DNA of 64,000 bases from Comamonadaceae bacterium UBA4962 (GCA_002397315.1 DHAE01000019.1:138529-202528); one strand, 5' to 3'; positions 46,392 to 55,580 are shown, counted from the stretch's first letter. Notes: a model not told the origin generated them from the sequence alone. Made by a program: numbers and translations.

Positions 46392-46991
46392 ATGCAACAC
46401 ATCGCAACAAACCCCCATTCACAAACGGCCGAGCCCGTGCGACGCTGGACCGACTCCGCCGCTTGCGGCTTCCACCCCGAGGTCCACGACGTGCTTCTCA
46501 CCAAGACCCCCGCAGGCCAGCTGGCCCTGAAAGACCGCCACGGCGGTCTCACATCGCGTCAGCGTTCCGCGTTCATCCTGTTCGACGGCCATCGCACACT
46601 GGAGCAGGTGCTGTCCGCCACGGCGGCCATGGGCATCACGGTGGATGACGTGCGGGCGATGATGGAGCAGGGGCTGCTGGAGTCGTCCGATGGACGGGCG
46701 TTGCCGGCGCCCGCGGCTGCAGCGCCGGCGGAGGATGCCGTGGACGGCGGGCCCGACGGTGCTTTTGCGCCGCAGACATCGCCTCCGTCCGCCACGCTGG
46801 CGGACCGCTACCAGAATGCCTACCGCGTGGCCACGCAACTCACGTCCGGCGCGGGCCTGCGGGGTTTCCGCCTGAACCTGGCCGTGGAGGGCGCGCGCAA
46901 CATGGAGGAACTCGCCGCCCTGGCGCCCAGGATCCGCGATCTGGTGGGGGAGGAGAAATACCGGCGCCTGCAGGAGGCGCTCTTCGGTTGA
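46392..46991 (+). CDS. Conserved hypothetical protein
   Basis: 199-aa soluble protein not assigned to a family. The middle (about 45-100) reads GLTSRQRSAFILFDGHRTLE and EQVLSATAAMGITVDDVRAM, a pattern I know from winged-helix-like proteins that precede signalling genes, but no catalytic motif is visible. A Pro/Ala-rich linker (about 103-135) separates it from a helical C-terminus. It starts 30 bp downstream of the symporter gene and may be read from the same promoter. The start ATG at 46392 is the first in frame; no good ribosome-binding site is seen. Confidence 0.65.
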   Translation: MQHIATNPHSQTAEPVRRWTDSAACGFHPEVHDVLLTKTPAGQLALKDRHGGLTSRQRSAFILFDGHRTLEQVLSATAAMGITVDDVRAMMEQGLLESSDGRALPAPAAAAPAEDAVDGGPDGAFAPQTSPPSATLADRYQNAYRVATQLTSGAGLRGFRLNLAVEGARNMEELAALAPRIRDLVGEEKYRRLQEALFG

Positions 46992-47018
46992 GCGGCGCGC
47001 GCTGCTGCAGCGCGCCGC
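46992..47018. terminator. Convergent hairpin between the hypothetical and FKBP genes
   Basis: A perfect 9-bp inverted repeat (GCGGCGCGC 46992-47000, GCGCGCCGC 47010-47018) with a 9-base loop lies between two convergent stop codons. Neither side has a T run, so it may be a processing or weak termination site. Confidence 0.45.
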
Positions 47019-47036
47019 AAAGAGACCGGCGGGCGC

Positions 47037-47396
47037 TCAGCGGCCGACGCCGAGCAGTTCCACGTCGAACTTCAGCGTGGCGTTCGGGGGGATCACGCCG
47101 CCGGCGCCGCGCGCACCGTAGCCCAGGGCCGCGGGGATGATGAGCGTGCGCTGGCCGCCGATCTTCATGCCCTGCACGCCTTCGTCCCAGCCCTTGATCA
47201 CCATGCCGGCGCCCAGGTGGAATTCGAACGGGTCGTTGCGGTCGCGGCTGGAGTCGAACTTCGCGCCCTGCTGGCCGTCGTTGTAGAGCCAGCCGGTGTA
47301 GTGCACGCGCACGGGCTGGCCGGCGGTGGCCTCGGCGCCTTCGCCGACGGTGGTGTCTTCGTATTGCAGGCCGGACGGGGTGGTGGTGAAAGCCAT
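47037..47396 (-). CDS. FKBP-type peptidyl-prolyl isomerase
   Basis: 119-aa single-domain cis-trans prolyl isomerase. Conserved FKBP residues are visible: VRVHYTGWLYNDG, KFDSSRDRNDPFEF, GMVIKGWDEGVQGM, LIIPAALGYGARGAG and the final LKFDVELL strand. No signal peptide, so cytosolic. The ATG at 47396 directly starts the family sequence; a much longer frame upstream runs over the HxlR gene. It lies downstream of the regulator gene on the same strand. Confidence 0.94.
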   Translation of the reverse strand: MAFTTTPSGLQYEDTTVGEGAEATAGQPVRVHYTGWLYNDGQQGAKFDSSRDRNDPFEFHLGAGMVIKGWDEGVQGMKIGGQRTLIIPAALGYGARGAGGVIPPNATLKFDVELLGVGR

Positions 47397-47500
47397 TCGC
47401 GAAACTCCTTGGGGTGGGTGGCGGTGTGCCAGGAAAGAAAGGGGCGGAAAAGAAAAACGCGGGAAAAACGCAGGAAGGAACGGGCGCAGGCGAGGGCGCT

Positions 47501-47842
47501 TCAGTCCGGCGACTTGGCCGCCGCCGCGGCCGCCGCCGCCCGGGCGCCGCGCGCGGCGACCCAGCGGGTGGCGAAGGCCTGCACGTCGCTCAGGCGCTTG
47601 AGCAGGTCCACGCCCGAGGGCGTGACCGTGTAGCCGTCGCTGCCGTGGTCCAGCAGGCCGGCCTCGCGCAGTTCCTTGATGCGGGTGTTGAGGGTGTTGG
47701 GCGTGATGCCGCCCACGCTGTCCTGCAGCAGCCGGAAGGTCTGCGGATGGCCGTCGCGCAGGGCCCAGAGCACGCGCAGCGCATAACGGCATTCGAGCTT
47801 TTCGAACAGCTGGTTGATGGCGGCGTTTTCCTTGGAACTCAT
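47501..47842 (-). CDS. HxlR-type winged-helix regulator
   Basis: 113-aa DNA-binding protein with an HxlR-like winged helix: LFEKLECRYALRVLWALRDG, LQDSVGGITPNTLNTRIKEL (recognition helix) and the wing LLDHGSDGYTVTPSG. The tail is poly-Ala. Single-domain HxlR proteins often act as dimeric redox- or electrophile-sensing repressors; one Cys (in ECRYAL, about residue 18) fits such a role but no evidence is direct. The start at 47842 is supported by AAGGAG and by the promoter at 47910. It is divergent from the CoA-transferase gene. Confidence 0.85.
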   Translation of the reverse strand: MSSKENAAINQLFEKLECRYALRVLWALRDGHPQTFRLLQDSVGGITPNTLNTRIKELREAGLLDHGSDGYTVTPSGVDLLKRLSDVQAFATRWVAARGARAAAAAAAAKSPD

Positions 47843-47909
47843 GCGGGTTCTCCTTGGCGCGGGGACGGTGCGGTGGTCGGGTACGGACGGGCACCCGGGC
47901 ACCGCGAAA

Positions 47910-47938
47910 ATAATAGCGCGGAAATCGGTTTGCTACAA
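47910..47938 (-). promoter_or_regulatory. Sigma-70 promoter of the HxlR gene
   Basis: On the minus strand TTGTAG (47938-47933) and TATTAT (47915-47910) are separated by exactly 17 bp, with the TATTAT box in an AT pocket. It predicts a leader of about 60 bases. The rest of the 368-bp divergent spacer up to 48210 is AT-rich only to about 48060 and holds no gene. Confidence 0.8.
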
Positions 47939-48210
47939 GTTTAATAGCTCAAGATGCTTGCCTGGCAGGCGCCCCGTGCAAAAAACTCAGCTGTTACCGT
48001 CTGGTTGCATTCCCGCCTCCATCCCCCATCGCGGTCACGGAGTGCGCGGGAATTTCTAAAATGGTGGCGCCTCTTCTGCACGCAGGCCCGGACCTTCCTG
48101 AGCACCCCTGCCCGCCACCGCTGCCGCAGCCGTTCGCCGCAGTCCCGCCGCACGACGTCGCACCGCATCGTTGACCGCCTTCCGTTCCCTCTCCGCTCCC
48201 GCGCATTCCC
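47939..48210. other. Intergenic region upstream of the CoA transferase
   Basis: No open frame with coding character, RNA gene or terminator was recognised. A short AT pocket near 47935-48060 may carry the CoA-transferase promoter, but no -35/-10 pair on the plus strand is convincing. Confidence 0.5.
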
Positions 48211-49434
48211 ATGACTTTCTCTGCCGCTTCCCCGTCCTCCTCCCTGGATCGCACCCTGCCGCTCGCGGGCCTGCGCGTGGTGGAGTTCACCCACATGGTC
48301 ATGGGCCCGACCTGCGGCATGGTGCTGGCCGATCTGGGCGCCGAGGTCATCAAGGTGGAGCCCGTGGAAGGCGACCGCACGCGCCATCTGCTGGGCGCGG
48401 GGGCGGGCTTTTTCCCGATGTTCAACCGCAACAAGAAGAGCATCGCGATCGACCTGCGCAGCGCCGAGGGGCTGCAGGTGGCGATCCGCCTCGCGTCGTC
48501 GGCCGACGTGGTGGCGCAGAACTTCAAGCCCGGCGTGATGGCGAAATACGGCCTGGATTACGCGGCGCTCTCGCGCCTCAACGAAGGGCTGGTGTACGTG
48601 AACCACACCGGCTTCCTGCCCGGTCCCTACGAGCACCGCACCGCGCTCGACGAGGTGGTGCAGATGATGGGGGGGCTCGCCTACATGACGGGCCGCCCCG
48701 GCGATCCGCTGCGTGCGGGCGCCAGCGTGAACGACATCATGGGCGGCATGTTCGGCGCGATCGGCGCGATGGCGGCGCTGATGCAGCGCGCGCAGACCGG
48801 CCGCGGCCAGGAAGTGGATTCCGCGCTGTTCGAGAACAACGTCTTCCTGGTGGGCCAGCACATGATGCAGTACGCCGTGACCGGCCAGCCCGCGGCGCCC
48901 ATGCCGGACCGCATTTCCTCCTGGGCCGTGTACGACGTGTTCAGCGTGAAGGACGGCGGCCAGATCTTCCTCGCCGCGGTGAGCGACGCGCAGTGGCAGA
49001 CCTTCTGCGATGCCATGGGCTACGCCGACCTGAAAGCCGATCAGGCCCTGGTCACCAACAACGACCGCGTGCGCGCCCGCGGCTATTTGCTGCCCGAGCT
49101 CAGGCGGCGCCTCGCGGAGCACACGGCCGACGCGCTCGCCGCCATCTTCGAGCGCCACGGCCTGCCGTTCGCGCCCATCCTGCGGCCCGAGCAGCTCTTC
49201 GACGATCCCCACCTGAACGCCACGGGCGGCCTGGCCGACGTCACGCTGCCCGACGGCGATCGTGCCGGCGAGCGCGCGCGCGTCACCCTCCTGCCGCTGC
49301 GCATGGACGGCGGACGCCTGCCCGTGCGCGCCGATCCGCCGCGCCTGGGCGAACACACGCGCGAACTGCTCGAAAGCCTGGGCTACGCGCCGGACGCCAT
49401 CGACGCGCTGCGCGAGGCCCGCGCCGTGGCCTGA
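48211..49434 (+). CDS. CaiB/BaiF (family III) CoA transferase
   Basis: 407-aa enzyme that moves CoA between organic acids via an aspartyl- or glutamyl-CoA intermediate. Family features are GLRVVEFTHMVMGPTCGMVL, LADLGAEVIKVEPVEGD and the loop around VDSALFENN, where the usual catalytic Asp appears as Glu, a known variant in the family. Substrates cannot be read from the sequence. It starts at ATG 48211 after an AT-poor leader and converges with the yddG-like gene at 49463. Confidence 0.9.
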   Translation: MTFSAASPSSSLDRTLPLAGLRVVEFTHMVMGPTCGMVLADLGAEVIKVEPVEGDRTRHLLGAGAGFFPMFNRNKKSIAIDLRSAEGLQVAIRLASSADVVAQNFKPGVMAKYGLDYAALSRLNEGLVYVNHTGFLPGPYEHRTALDEVVQMMGGLAYMTGRPGDPLRAGASVNDIMGGMFGAIGAMAALMQRAQTGRGQEVDSALFENNVFLVGQHMMQYAVTGQPAAPMPDRISSWAVYDVFSVKDGGQIFLAAVSDAQWQTFCDAMGYADLKADQALVTNNDRVRARGYLLPELRRRLAEHTADALAAIFERHGLPFAPILRPEQLFDDPHLNATGGLADVTLPDGDRAGERARVTLLPLRMDGGRLPVRADPPRLGEHTRELLESLGYAPDAIDALREARAVA

Positions 49435-49462
49435 CCGGTCGCCGGACTGCCGCGCCGGCCCG

Positions 49463-50377
49463 TCAGCACGCCTCGGCGCGCGCCGGGGCGTTCGCGCGAC
49501 CGCGCGTCGCGAACCAGCACAGCACCGCGCCGCCGCACACCATGCCGGCCCCGGCCCAGAAGGCGGCCGAGAGCGGCACCCGCAGCAGCACGGCCGCCAG
49601 CGCCGCCGACAGCACCGGCGTGAAGTACGAGGCCCCCGCGAGCAGCGTCACGTTGCCGTGCAGGATGCCCACGTTCCATGCCGCATAGCCGAAGCCCATC
49701 GCCGCCGCGGCGAGCGCGAGGTGCACCACCGTGGGCAGGCTCCAGTGCATCGCCGGCGCGCCGCCCGCGAGGTACTTGCCCCACAGCACCAGCGCGGTGA
49801 GGAGGAAGAACAGCGTGATCCCGTTCGTGCCCCGCGCGATGCGCGCCGTGACGGTGCAGTAGGCCGCCCAGATCAGCGCCCCGGCGAACGCCAGCCCGTA
49901 GCTCAGCGGGTTGCCCTGGATGTTGCCGAGCATGCCCGCCGCGCTCACGCCGTTGCCGCCGCCCAGCACGATGCAGATGCCCGCCAGCGACACCGCCAGG
50001 CCCGGCACCACCAGCCAGTTCGCGCGCTGGCCGTTGAACAGGATCGCGGCCACCATCGTGAAGGTGGGCCACAGGTAGTTCACCATGCCCACCTCGATCG
50101 CCTGCTGCCGCGTGTCCGCATAGCCGATGGAGAGCGACAGGCACAGCTCGTAGCCCACGAACAGCACGCTGCCCCAGGCCAGGTACCTGCGCGGGAACGC
50201 GCGCAGCGGCGTGAAGCCGACCGTCGCCCACAGCAGCACGGACGCCGCGGTGTAGATCGCCGCCGCGCCGCCCGTGGCCCCGAGCCCTTCGCTCACGCCG
50301 CGGATCAGCCCGACGATCGAAGCCCACAGGGCGATGGCGACGAGGCCGATGAGCGTCGCGCGGTTCCTTTTTTCCAT
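49463..50377 (-). CDS. yddG: Aromatic amino-acid exporter of the YddG/DMT type
   Basis: 304-aa drug/metabolite transporter with ten hydrophobic helices. It resembles YddG, the exporter of aromatic amino acids: TLIGLVAIALWASIVGLIRG, YELCLSLSIGYADTRQQAIE and VGMVNYLWPTFTMVAAILFN. The start at 50377 follows a TTCCGGCTTCGATAATCC region with no clear ribosome-binding site. It lies 30 bp downstream of the LysR gene on the same strand and may be co-transcribed with it. The symbol is given on overall character, not on a search. Confidence 0.8.
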   Translation of the reverse strand: MEKRNRATLIGLVAIALWASIVGLIRGVSEGLGATGGAAAIYTAASVLLWATVGFTPLRAFPRRYLAWGSVLFVGYELCLSLSIGYADTRQQAIEVGMVNYLWPTFTMVAAILFNGQRANWLVVPGLAVSLAGICIVLGGGNGVSAAGMLGNIQGNPLSYGLAFAGALIWAAYCTVTARIARGTNGITLFFLLTALVLWGKYLAGGAPAMHWSLPTVVHLALAAAAMGFGYAAWNVGILHGNVTLLAGASYFTPVLSAALAAVLLRVPLSAAFWAGAGMVCGGAVLCWFATRGRANAPARAEAC

Positions 50378-50407
50378 GCGCGGATTATCGAAGCCGGAAC
50401 CCGGGGC

Positions 50408-51391
50408 TCAGCCCGCGGAGGCGAGGCGCCAGAACGCCTCCGCCGCATCCGACATCTCCGTGCGCTGGCGATACAGCCGGATCTCCACCGGAACGTCCCA
50501 ATCGGCAGGGCCCGCGGGCACCAGCGTGCCGGCGCGCAGCTCCTCCGCGACCAGGCTCTGCGGCAGCCAGGCCACGCCGCGCCCGTCCAGCACCAGCGTC
50601 TTGAGCAGCGCCGCATGGTGGGCCGTGAACACCACCGCCACCTCACGGGGCAGGCCGGGCACGGTGCCGCCTTCGAACACGCCGCGGCGCAGCGCCCGCA
50701 TGATGCGCCCCAGCCCGGACGCATCGCTGTACGCCAGCACGGGCAGCGGGGAGGCTTCCCGCCCCGTTGATGCGCCGGGCAGGGCGTCCGCTGCCGCGTC
50801 CGACCGCGGTATCGCGTGCAGCGGAGTGCCATCGGCGCGCGGCGCCGAGACGGGGCGCAGCACGTCCTCCGCCAGCCGCACCACCGGGTAGCCCGCCTCG
50901 TCGAGCCGCCCCGGCACGGCCGCGTGCCCGTGGCACAGCACGAACTGCACGCGCCGCTGCAGCGCCAGGTCCTCGCAGGCGCGGTAGCTGTCGGAGCTGG
51001 TCTGGATCGGCCCCAGGCGCAACTGCGCTTCCAGCCCGCCCAGCCAGCGCGGGAAGAACGTGAGCGAGAGCACGTGCGTGGCCGCGAAGCGCAGACTCGC
51101 GGCCGACTGCTCCTGCGCCGCGCGCGCCTTGATGCGCGCGGCCTCCAGCCGGGCGAGCACGTCCTCCAGCAGCGGCTGGAATCGCTGGCCCGCGGCGGTG
51201 AGCGCGGCCGGGTGCGCGCTGCGGTCGAACAGCTCGGCGCCCACCCAATCCTCCAGCGCGCGGATGTGGCGGCTGAACGCGGGCTGCGCGATGGCGCGGG
51301 CCTCGGCCGCGCGCGAGAAATTGCCGCTTTCGGCGAGGGCGAGGAAGTCCTCCAGCCACTCCAGATCCAGCGGTCGGTTGCCGGGGCCCAT
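50408..51391 (-). CDS. LysR-family transcriptional regulator
   Basis: 327-aa LysR regulator. The winged helix (PLDLEWLEDFLALAESGNFS, RAIAQPAFSRHIRALEDWVG) is followed by the effector-binding domain, which contains a short low-complexity insertion about 185-200. A CAGGAGAC site supports the ATG at 51391. It is divergent from the DHDPS-like gene across a 154-bp spacer, so control of the D-tartrate cluster is likely. Effector unknown; tartrate or a related acid is a guess from context. Confidence 0.9.
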   Translation of the reverse strand: MGPGNRPLDLEWLEDFLALAESGNFSRAAEARAIAQPAFSRHIRALEDWVGAELFDRSAHPAALTAAGQRFQPLLEDVLARLEAARIKARAAQEQSAASLRFAATHVLSLTFFPRWLGGLEAQLRLGPIQTSSDSYRACEDLALQRRVQFVLCHGHAAVPGRLDEAGYPVVRLAEDVLRPVSAPRADGTPLHAIPRSDAAADALPGASTGREASPLPVLAYSDASGLGRIMRALRRGVFEGGTVPGLPREVAVVFTAHHAALLKTLVLDGRGVAWLPQSLVAEELRAGTLVPAGPADWDVPVEIRLYRQRTEMSDAAEAFWRLASAG

Positions 51392-51545
51392 GCGTCTCCT
51401 GGCGCGTGCCGGGCACGCGGATAGTTGTATGCGATTCGGGTATTGGACGGCCGCGGGCAGGGCGGGAATCATCCGCTGCGTTCCCCTTCCTTTCCCACCA
51501 ACGATCCCCCAACGGGACCATCCCGGAACCACGGAGACAGCCCAC

Positions 51546-52484
51546 ATGCCTTCCATCGCGAATTATCGCGGCATCATCCCCGCCATTTCGTGCCCCTTCA
51601 CGCCGGACCACCGCATCGACGAGACCGCGCTGCGCAAGCTGGCCTCCTGGCTCGCCGGCCACGACGGCGTGGTCGCCATCATGACCAACGGCCACACCGG
51701 CGAGGTGTTCTCGCTCACCCCGGCCGAGCGCGCGGAAGTCACCCGCATCGTGGCGGACGAACTCAAGGGCCGCTGCCCCGTCATCTCCTCCATCGTCTGC
51801 GAGGGCCTGAAAGACGCCGCCGACCATGCCCGCGCCGCCGTGGCGGCCGGCGCCGTCGCGCTCGACGTGATGCCCCCGCACCACTGGCTGCGCTTCGGCT
51901 TCACCTCCGGCCATGCGCTGCAGTACTTCGAGGCGATCCATGAGGCCGCGCCGGAGGCCGACCTCGTCTGCCACGTCTATCCCGCCTGGACGCGTGCCTC
52001 CTACTCGTCGCAACTGCTCGCCGACCTCGCCAAGCTGCCCTACCTGCAGGCCTTCAAGGTGGGCCAGCGCGACATGAACAAGTACGCCCGCGACATCCAG
52101 GCCATCCGCGAGGCCGATGCCTCCAAGGCCATCCTCACCTGCCACGACGAATACCTGCTCGCCTCCATGGTGCAGGGCGTGGATGGCGCGCTGGTCGGCT
52201 TCGCCACCTTCATCCCGCAGCTCATCATCGATCTGTGGAACGCCGTGAAGGCGGGCGACCTCAAGAAGGCCATGGAAGTGCAGGCCGTCATCACCCCGCT
52301 GAAAGACGCCGTCTACGGCGGCGGCGAGCCCACGGGCGAGGCCCATGCCCGCATGAAGGGCGGCATGTACCTGGCCGGCGTGATCGACGACGCCACCGTG
52401 CGCCCGCCCACCGAAGCGCCGAACGCGAAGGAAATGGATGCGCTGCGCGCCGCGGTGAAGCAGGCAGGTCTGCTGCAGCGCTGA
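51546..52484 (+). CDS. Dihydrodipicolinate-synthase-family lyase
   Basis: 312-aa TIM-barrel aldolase/lyase of the DapA superfamily that forms a Schiff base through Lys171 (AFKVGQ); Tyr145 (HVYPAW) is in the catalytic position. The substrate-recognition GTTGE motif reads GHTGE, so it is not DapA itself but one of the many 2-oxo-acid aldolase/dehydratase variants. It opens a run of four plus-strand genes ending in D-tartrate dehydratase, so a sugar-acid role is inferred. The ATG at 51546 follows an ACGGAGAC site; the longer upstream frame overlaps the LysR gene. Confidence 0.87.
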   Translation: MPSIANYRGIIPAISCPFTPDHRIDETALRKLASWLAGHDGVVAIMTNGHTGEVFSLTPAERAEVTRIVADELKGRCPVISSIVCEGLKDAADHARAAVAAGAVALDVMPPHHWLRFGFTSGHALQYFEAIHEAAPEADLVCHVYPAWTRASYSSQLLADLAKLPYLQAFKVGQRDMNKYARDIQAIREADASKAILTCHDEYLLASMVQGVDGALVGFATFIPQLIIDLWNAVKAGDLKKAMEVQAVITPLKDAVYGGGEPTGEAHARMKGGMYLAGVIDDATVRPPTEAPNAKEMDALRAAVKQAGLLQR

Positions 52485-52575
52485 ACGGCTGCAGCAAAGA
52501 AAAGGGGCGGGGGATTTTGAGTCCCCTGACGCCCTGGGTGGCCTCACGAGAAACAACGACAGGAGACAAGACACC

Positions 52576-53544
52576 ATGCAACGCAAGCACTTCCTCCGCG
52601 CCGCCCTGGGCGCCGCTGCCCTCGCGGCGGCGGCCGGCGCCGTGGCCCAGCCGGAGACCTACCCCAACAAACCCGTGCGGATGGTCATCCCCTTCCCGCC
52701 GGGCGGCACGCTCGACGCCGTCGGCCGCATGCTCGCGCAGAAGCTCGGCGAGCAGACGGGCCAGTCCTTCGTCGTGGACAACAAGCCCGGCGGCAGCGGC
52801 GTGATCGGCGGCGACACCGTCGCCAAGGCCGCGGCCGACGGCTACACGCTGCTGTTCAGCGCCTCCACGCACACCACGGCGCCGATGACGCTCAAGTCCG
52901 TGCCCTACAACGTCACGCAGGATTTCATCCCCGTGGCCCTGGTCGCGAAAGCGCCGCTCTCGGTCGCGATCAACAAGGACCTGCCCATCACCGACATCAA
53001 GAGCCTGCTCGCCTATGCCCAGGCCCGCCCCGGCAAGATGACCTTCGCCGTCGGCTCCATCGGCTCGGCCGGGCATCTCTCCACCGAGCTGCTCAAGCGC
53101 GCCGGCAAGATCGATTATTTGATCGTGCCGTACAAGGGCACCGCGCCGGCCTTCCAGGACCTGATCGGCGGGCAGATCGACGGCTTCATCGACCCCATCC
53201 TCGGCTCGCTCCAGTACCACAAGAGCGGCATGCTGCGCGTGGTGGCCGTCACCTCGGCCCAGCGCGTGCCCAGCCTGCCGGACGTGCCCACCGTGGCCGA
53301 GACTATCCCCGGCTACGAGTTCTATAGCTGGTACGGCCTCTGGGCCCCGGCCAAGACCCCGCCCGCGCTCGTGCAGCGCCTCAACGCCGAAGTGAACAAG
53401 GCCCTGGCCGAGATCGGCCCCAAGCTCAAGGAGCAGGGCCTGCTCGTCACGCCCGGCAGCGCGCAGGACTTCGCCAAGTTCCAGCGCGAGGACATGGAGC
53501 GCTCCCAGAAGATCGTGACCGAGGGCCGCATCCGTGCCGAGTGA
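52576..53544 (+). CDS. Tripartite tricarboxylate transporter substrate receptor (Bug family)
   Basis: 322-aa periplasmic solute receptor of the Bug family that presents carboxylic acids to TctAB-type transporters or sensors. Features: signal peptide about 1-24 ending AVAQ, then PNKPVRMVIPFPPGGTLDAV (family start), NKPGGSGVIGGDTVAKA, and a hinge region LIVPYKGTAPAFQDLIGGQ. No membrane subunit gene is nearby, which is usual for Bug genes in this group. It follows the lyase by 91 bp and overlaps the next gene by 11 bp, so the ligand is probably tartrate or a related acid. Confidence 0.92.
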   Translation: MQRKHFLRAALGAAALAAAAGAVAQPETYPNKPVRMVIPFPPGGTLDAVGRMLAQKLGEQTGQSFVVDNKPGGSGVIGGDTVAKAAADGYTLLFSASTHTTAPMTLKSVPYNVTQDFIPVALVAKAPLSVAINKDLPITDIKSLLAYAQARPGKMTFAVGSIGSAGHLSTELLKRAGKIDYLIVPYKGTAPAFQDLIGGQIDGFIDPILGSLQYHKSGMLRVVAVTSAQRVPSLPDVPTVAETIPGYEFYSWYGLWAPAKTPPALVQRLNAEVNKALAEIGPKLKEQGLLVTPGSAQDFAKFQREDMERSQKIVTEGRIRAE

Positions 53545-54346
53545 CACGCTTCCGGCGGCCGGCCCCATGCCCCATGCCGTCGTCACCGGCAGCAGCAGCG
53601 GCATCGGCCGCGCCATCGCCGAATCGCTGCTCGCCAACGGCTGGCGCGTGACCGGGCTCGACGTGGCACCACCCGCCATCGCGCATCCGGCCTTCGCGCA
53701 CCTGCCCGTGGATCTCGCCGACGGCGGAGCCATCGCCCGCGCCGCAGCGGCGCTGCTGGAGCAAGGGGCGCGCGACACCGCGGCGCCGAATGCATCGGGC
53801 CACGCCAGCGCCCACGCGCCGGACCCGTCGCCCGCACCCCAGGCTCCGGGCGCCCCCGATGCCCTCATCCACGCCGCGGGCGTTCTGCGCGTCGGCCCGC
53901 TCGGCCAGCTCGACCATGCCGGCGGCGAACTCATGTGGCGCCTGCACGTCGATGCCGCCACACGCCTCGCCGACGCGCTCGTGCCCGCCATGGCCGCGCG
54001 CGGGCGGGGCCGCGTCGTCTTCATCGGCAGCCGCGTGGCCCAGGGCATGCCCGGGCGCGGCCAGTACGCCGCCACCAAGGCCGCGCTCATCGCGCTCGCG
54101 CGCAGTTGGGCGGCCGAGGTGGCGGGGCAGGGCGTCACCGTCAACGTCGTCTCGCCCGCCGCCACCGCCACCGGCATGCTGGCCGACCCGGCCCGCGCCG
54201 GCAGCGCGCCGCGCCTGCCGCCCATCGGCCGCCTCATCGAACCCGCGGAAATCGCAGCGCTCACGGGCTACCTGCTCTCGCCCGCGGCCGCGGCCATCAC
54301 CGGGCAGGACATCGCCATCTGCGGCGGTTCCTCGCTCGCCCGCTGA
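53534..54346 (+). CDS. Short-chain dehydrogenase/reductase
   Basis: 270-aa classical SDR oxidoreductase. TGSSSGIGRAIAESL binds NAD(P), the catalytic YAATKAAL (Tyr-X3-Lys) and the Ser in FIGSRVAQG are present, and the C-terminus ends in GGSS. A Pro/Ala/Ser insertion (about 75-105) is unusual. The track start is a GTG at 53534 overlapping the Bug gene; the ATG at 53567 (MPHAVV) would start closer to the family sequence. Its acid substrate is inferred from the cluster only. Confidence 0.87.
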   Translation: MPSDTLPAAGPMPHAVVTGSSSGIGRAIAESLLANGWRVTGLDVAPPAIAHPAFAHLPVDLADGGAIARAAAALLEQGARDTAAPNASGHASAHAPDPSPAPQAPGAPDALIHAAGVLRVGPLGQLDHAGGELMWRLHVDAATRLADALVPAMAARGRGRVVFIGSRVAQGMPGRGQYAATKAALIALARSWAAEVAGQGVTVNVVSPAATATGMLADPARAGSAPRLPPIGRLIEPAEIAALTGYLLSPAAAAITGQDIAICGGSSLAR

Positions 54347-54410
54347 ACCGCCTTCGTTTCCGTCCCATTCCACTCCCTTCCATCCCACACGGCCCGAGCC
54401 TTTGACCACC

Positions 54411-55580
54411 ATGAGAATCGTCGACATCCTCGAATCCACGCGCCCCATCAAGTCGGACATCCGCAACGCCTACATCGACTTCTCGAAGATGACGCTCAGC
54501 CTCGTCGCCGTCGTCACCGACGTCATCCTCGACGGCAAGCCGGTGATCGGCTACGGTTTCAACTCCAACGGCCGCTACGGCCAGGGTGCGCTCATGCGCG
54601 ACCGCTTCATCCCGCGCGTGCTGGAGGCCGACCCCGCCTCCCTGGCCGATGACACCGGCGACAACCTGTGCCCCCACAAGATCTGGGCGCGCATGATGAC
54701 CAATGAAAAACCGGGCGGCCACGGCGAGCGCTCCGTCGCCGTCGGCACCATCGACATGGCCGTGTGGGACGCCGTGGCGAAGATCGCGGGCAAGCCTCTC
54801 TACCAACTGCTCGCCGAGCGCTACGGCAACGGCACGCCCGCCAACCCGCGCGTGTTCGTGTACGCGGCCGGCGGCTACTACTACCCCGGCAAGGGCCTGG
54901 ACGGCCTGAAGCAAGAGATGGAGAGCTACCTCGCGCGCGGCTACTCTGTCGTCAAGATGAAGATCGGCGGCGCCACGCTGGCCGACGACTGCGAGCGCAT
55001 CGAATCCGTCCTGAAAATCCTCGGCCCCGGCCAGCAGCTCGCCGTGGACGCCAACGGCCGCTTCGACCTGAAGACTGCCATCGATTACGGCAAAGCGCTC
55101 TCGCAATACCCCCTGTTCTGGTACGAAGAAGCCGGCGACCCGCTCGACTACGAACTGCAGGCCAAACTCGGCGAGGTGTACCAGGGCTCCATGGCCACCG
55201 GCGAGAACCTGTTCTCCATGCAGGACGCCCGCAACCTCATCCGCCACGGCGGCATGCGCCCCGACCGCGACTGGCTGCAGTTCGACTGCGCCCTCAGCTA
55301 CGGCCTCGTCGAATACCTGCGCACACTCGACATGCTCAAAGACAACGGCTGGTCCCCCAGCCGCTGCATCCCCCACGGCGGCCACCAGATGTCCCTCGCC
55401 ATCGCCGCCGGCCTGGGCCTGGGCGGCAACGAGAGCTACCCGGATTTGTTCCAGCCGTATGGCGGGTTCCCGGACGGGGTGAAGGTGGAGAACGGGTACG
55501 TGACGCTGCCAGCGTTGCCGGGGATTGGGTTTGAGGGGAAGGGGGATTTGATTGGGGAAATGCGGGCGTTGGCGGGCTGA
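54411..55580 (+). CDS. tarD: D(-)-tartrate dehydratase
   Basis: 389-aa enolase-superfamily (mandelate racemase subgroup) enzyme converting D-tartrate to oxaloacetate. The magnesium ligands Asp213 (VDANGRF), Glu239 (WYEEAGDP) and Glu265 (TGENL) and the acid-base residues Lys184 (KMKIGG) and His322 (IPHGGHQ) match the positions known in the Bradyrhizobium enzyme exactly. The start MRIVDILEST at 54411 is the family N-terminus. From about base 55440 the codon choice shifts from GGC/GCC/CTC to GGG/GCG/TTG, next to the AT-rich island. It is the last gene of the lyase-receptor-SDR cluster. Confidence 0.92.
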   Translation: MRIVDILESTRPIKSDIRNAYIDFSKMTLSLVAVVTDVILDGKPVIGYGFNSNGRYGQGALMRDRFIPRVLEADPASLADDTGDNLCPHKIWARMMTNEKPGGHGERSVAVGTIDMAVWDAVAKIAGKPLYQLLAERYGNGTPANPRVFVYAAGGYYYPGKGLDGLKQEMESYLARGYSVVKMKIGGATLADDCERIESVLKILGPGQQLAVDANGRFDLKTAIDYGKALSQYPLFWYEEAGDPLDYELQAKLGEVYQGSMATGENLFSMQDARNLIRHGGMRPDRDWLQFDCALSYGLVEYLRTLDMLKDNGWSPSRCIPHGGHQMSLAIAAGLGLGGNESYPDLFQPYGGFPDGVKVENGYVTLPALPGIGFEGKGDLIGEMRALAG

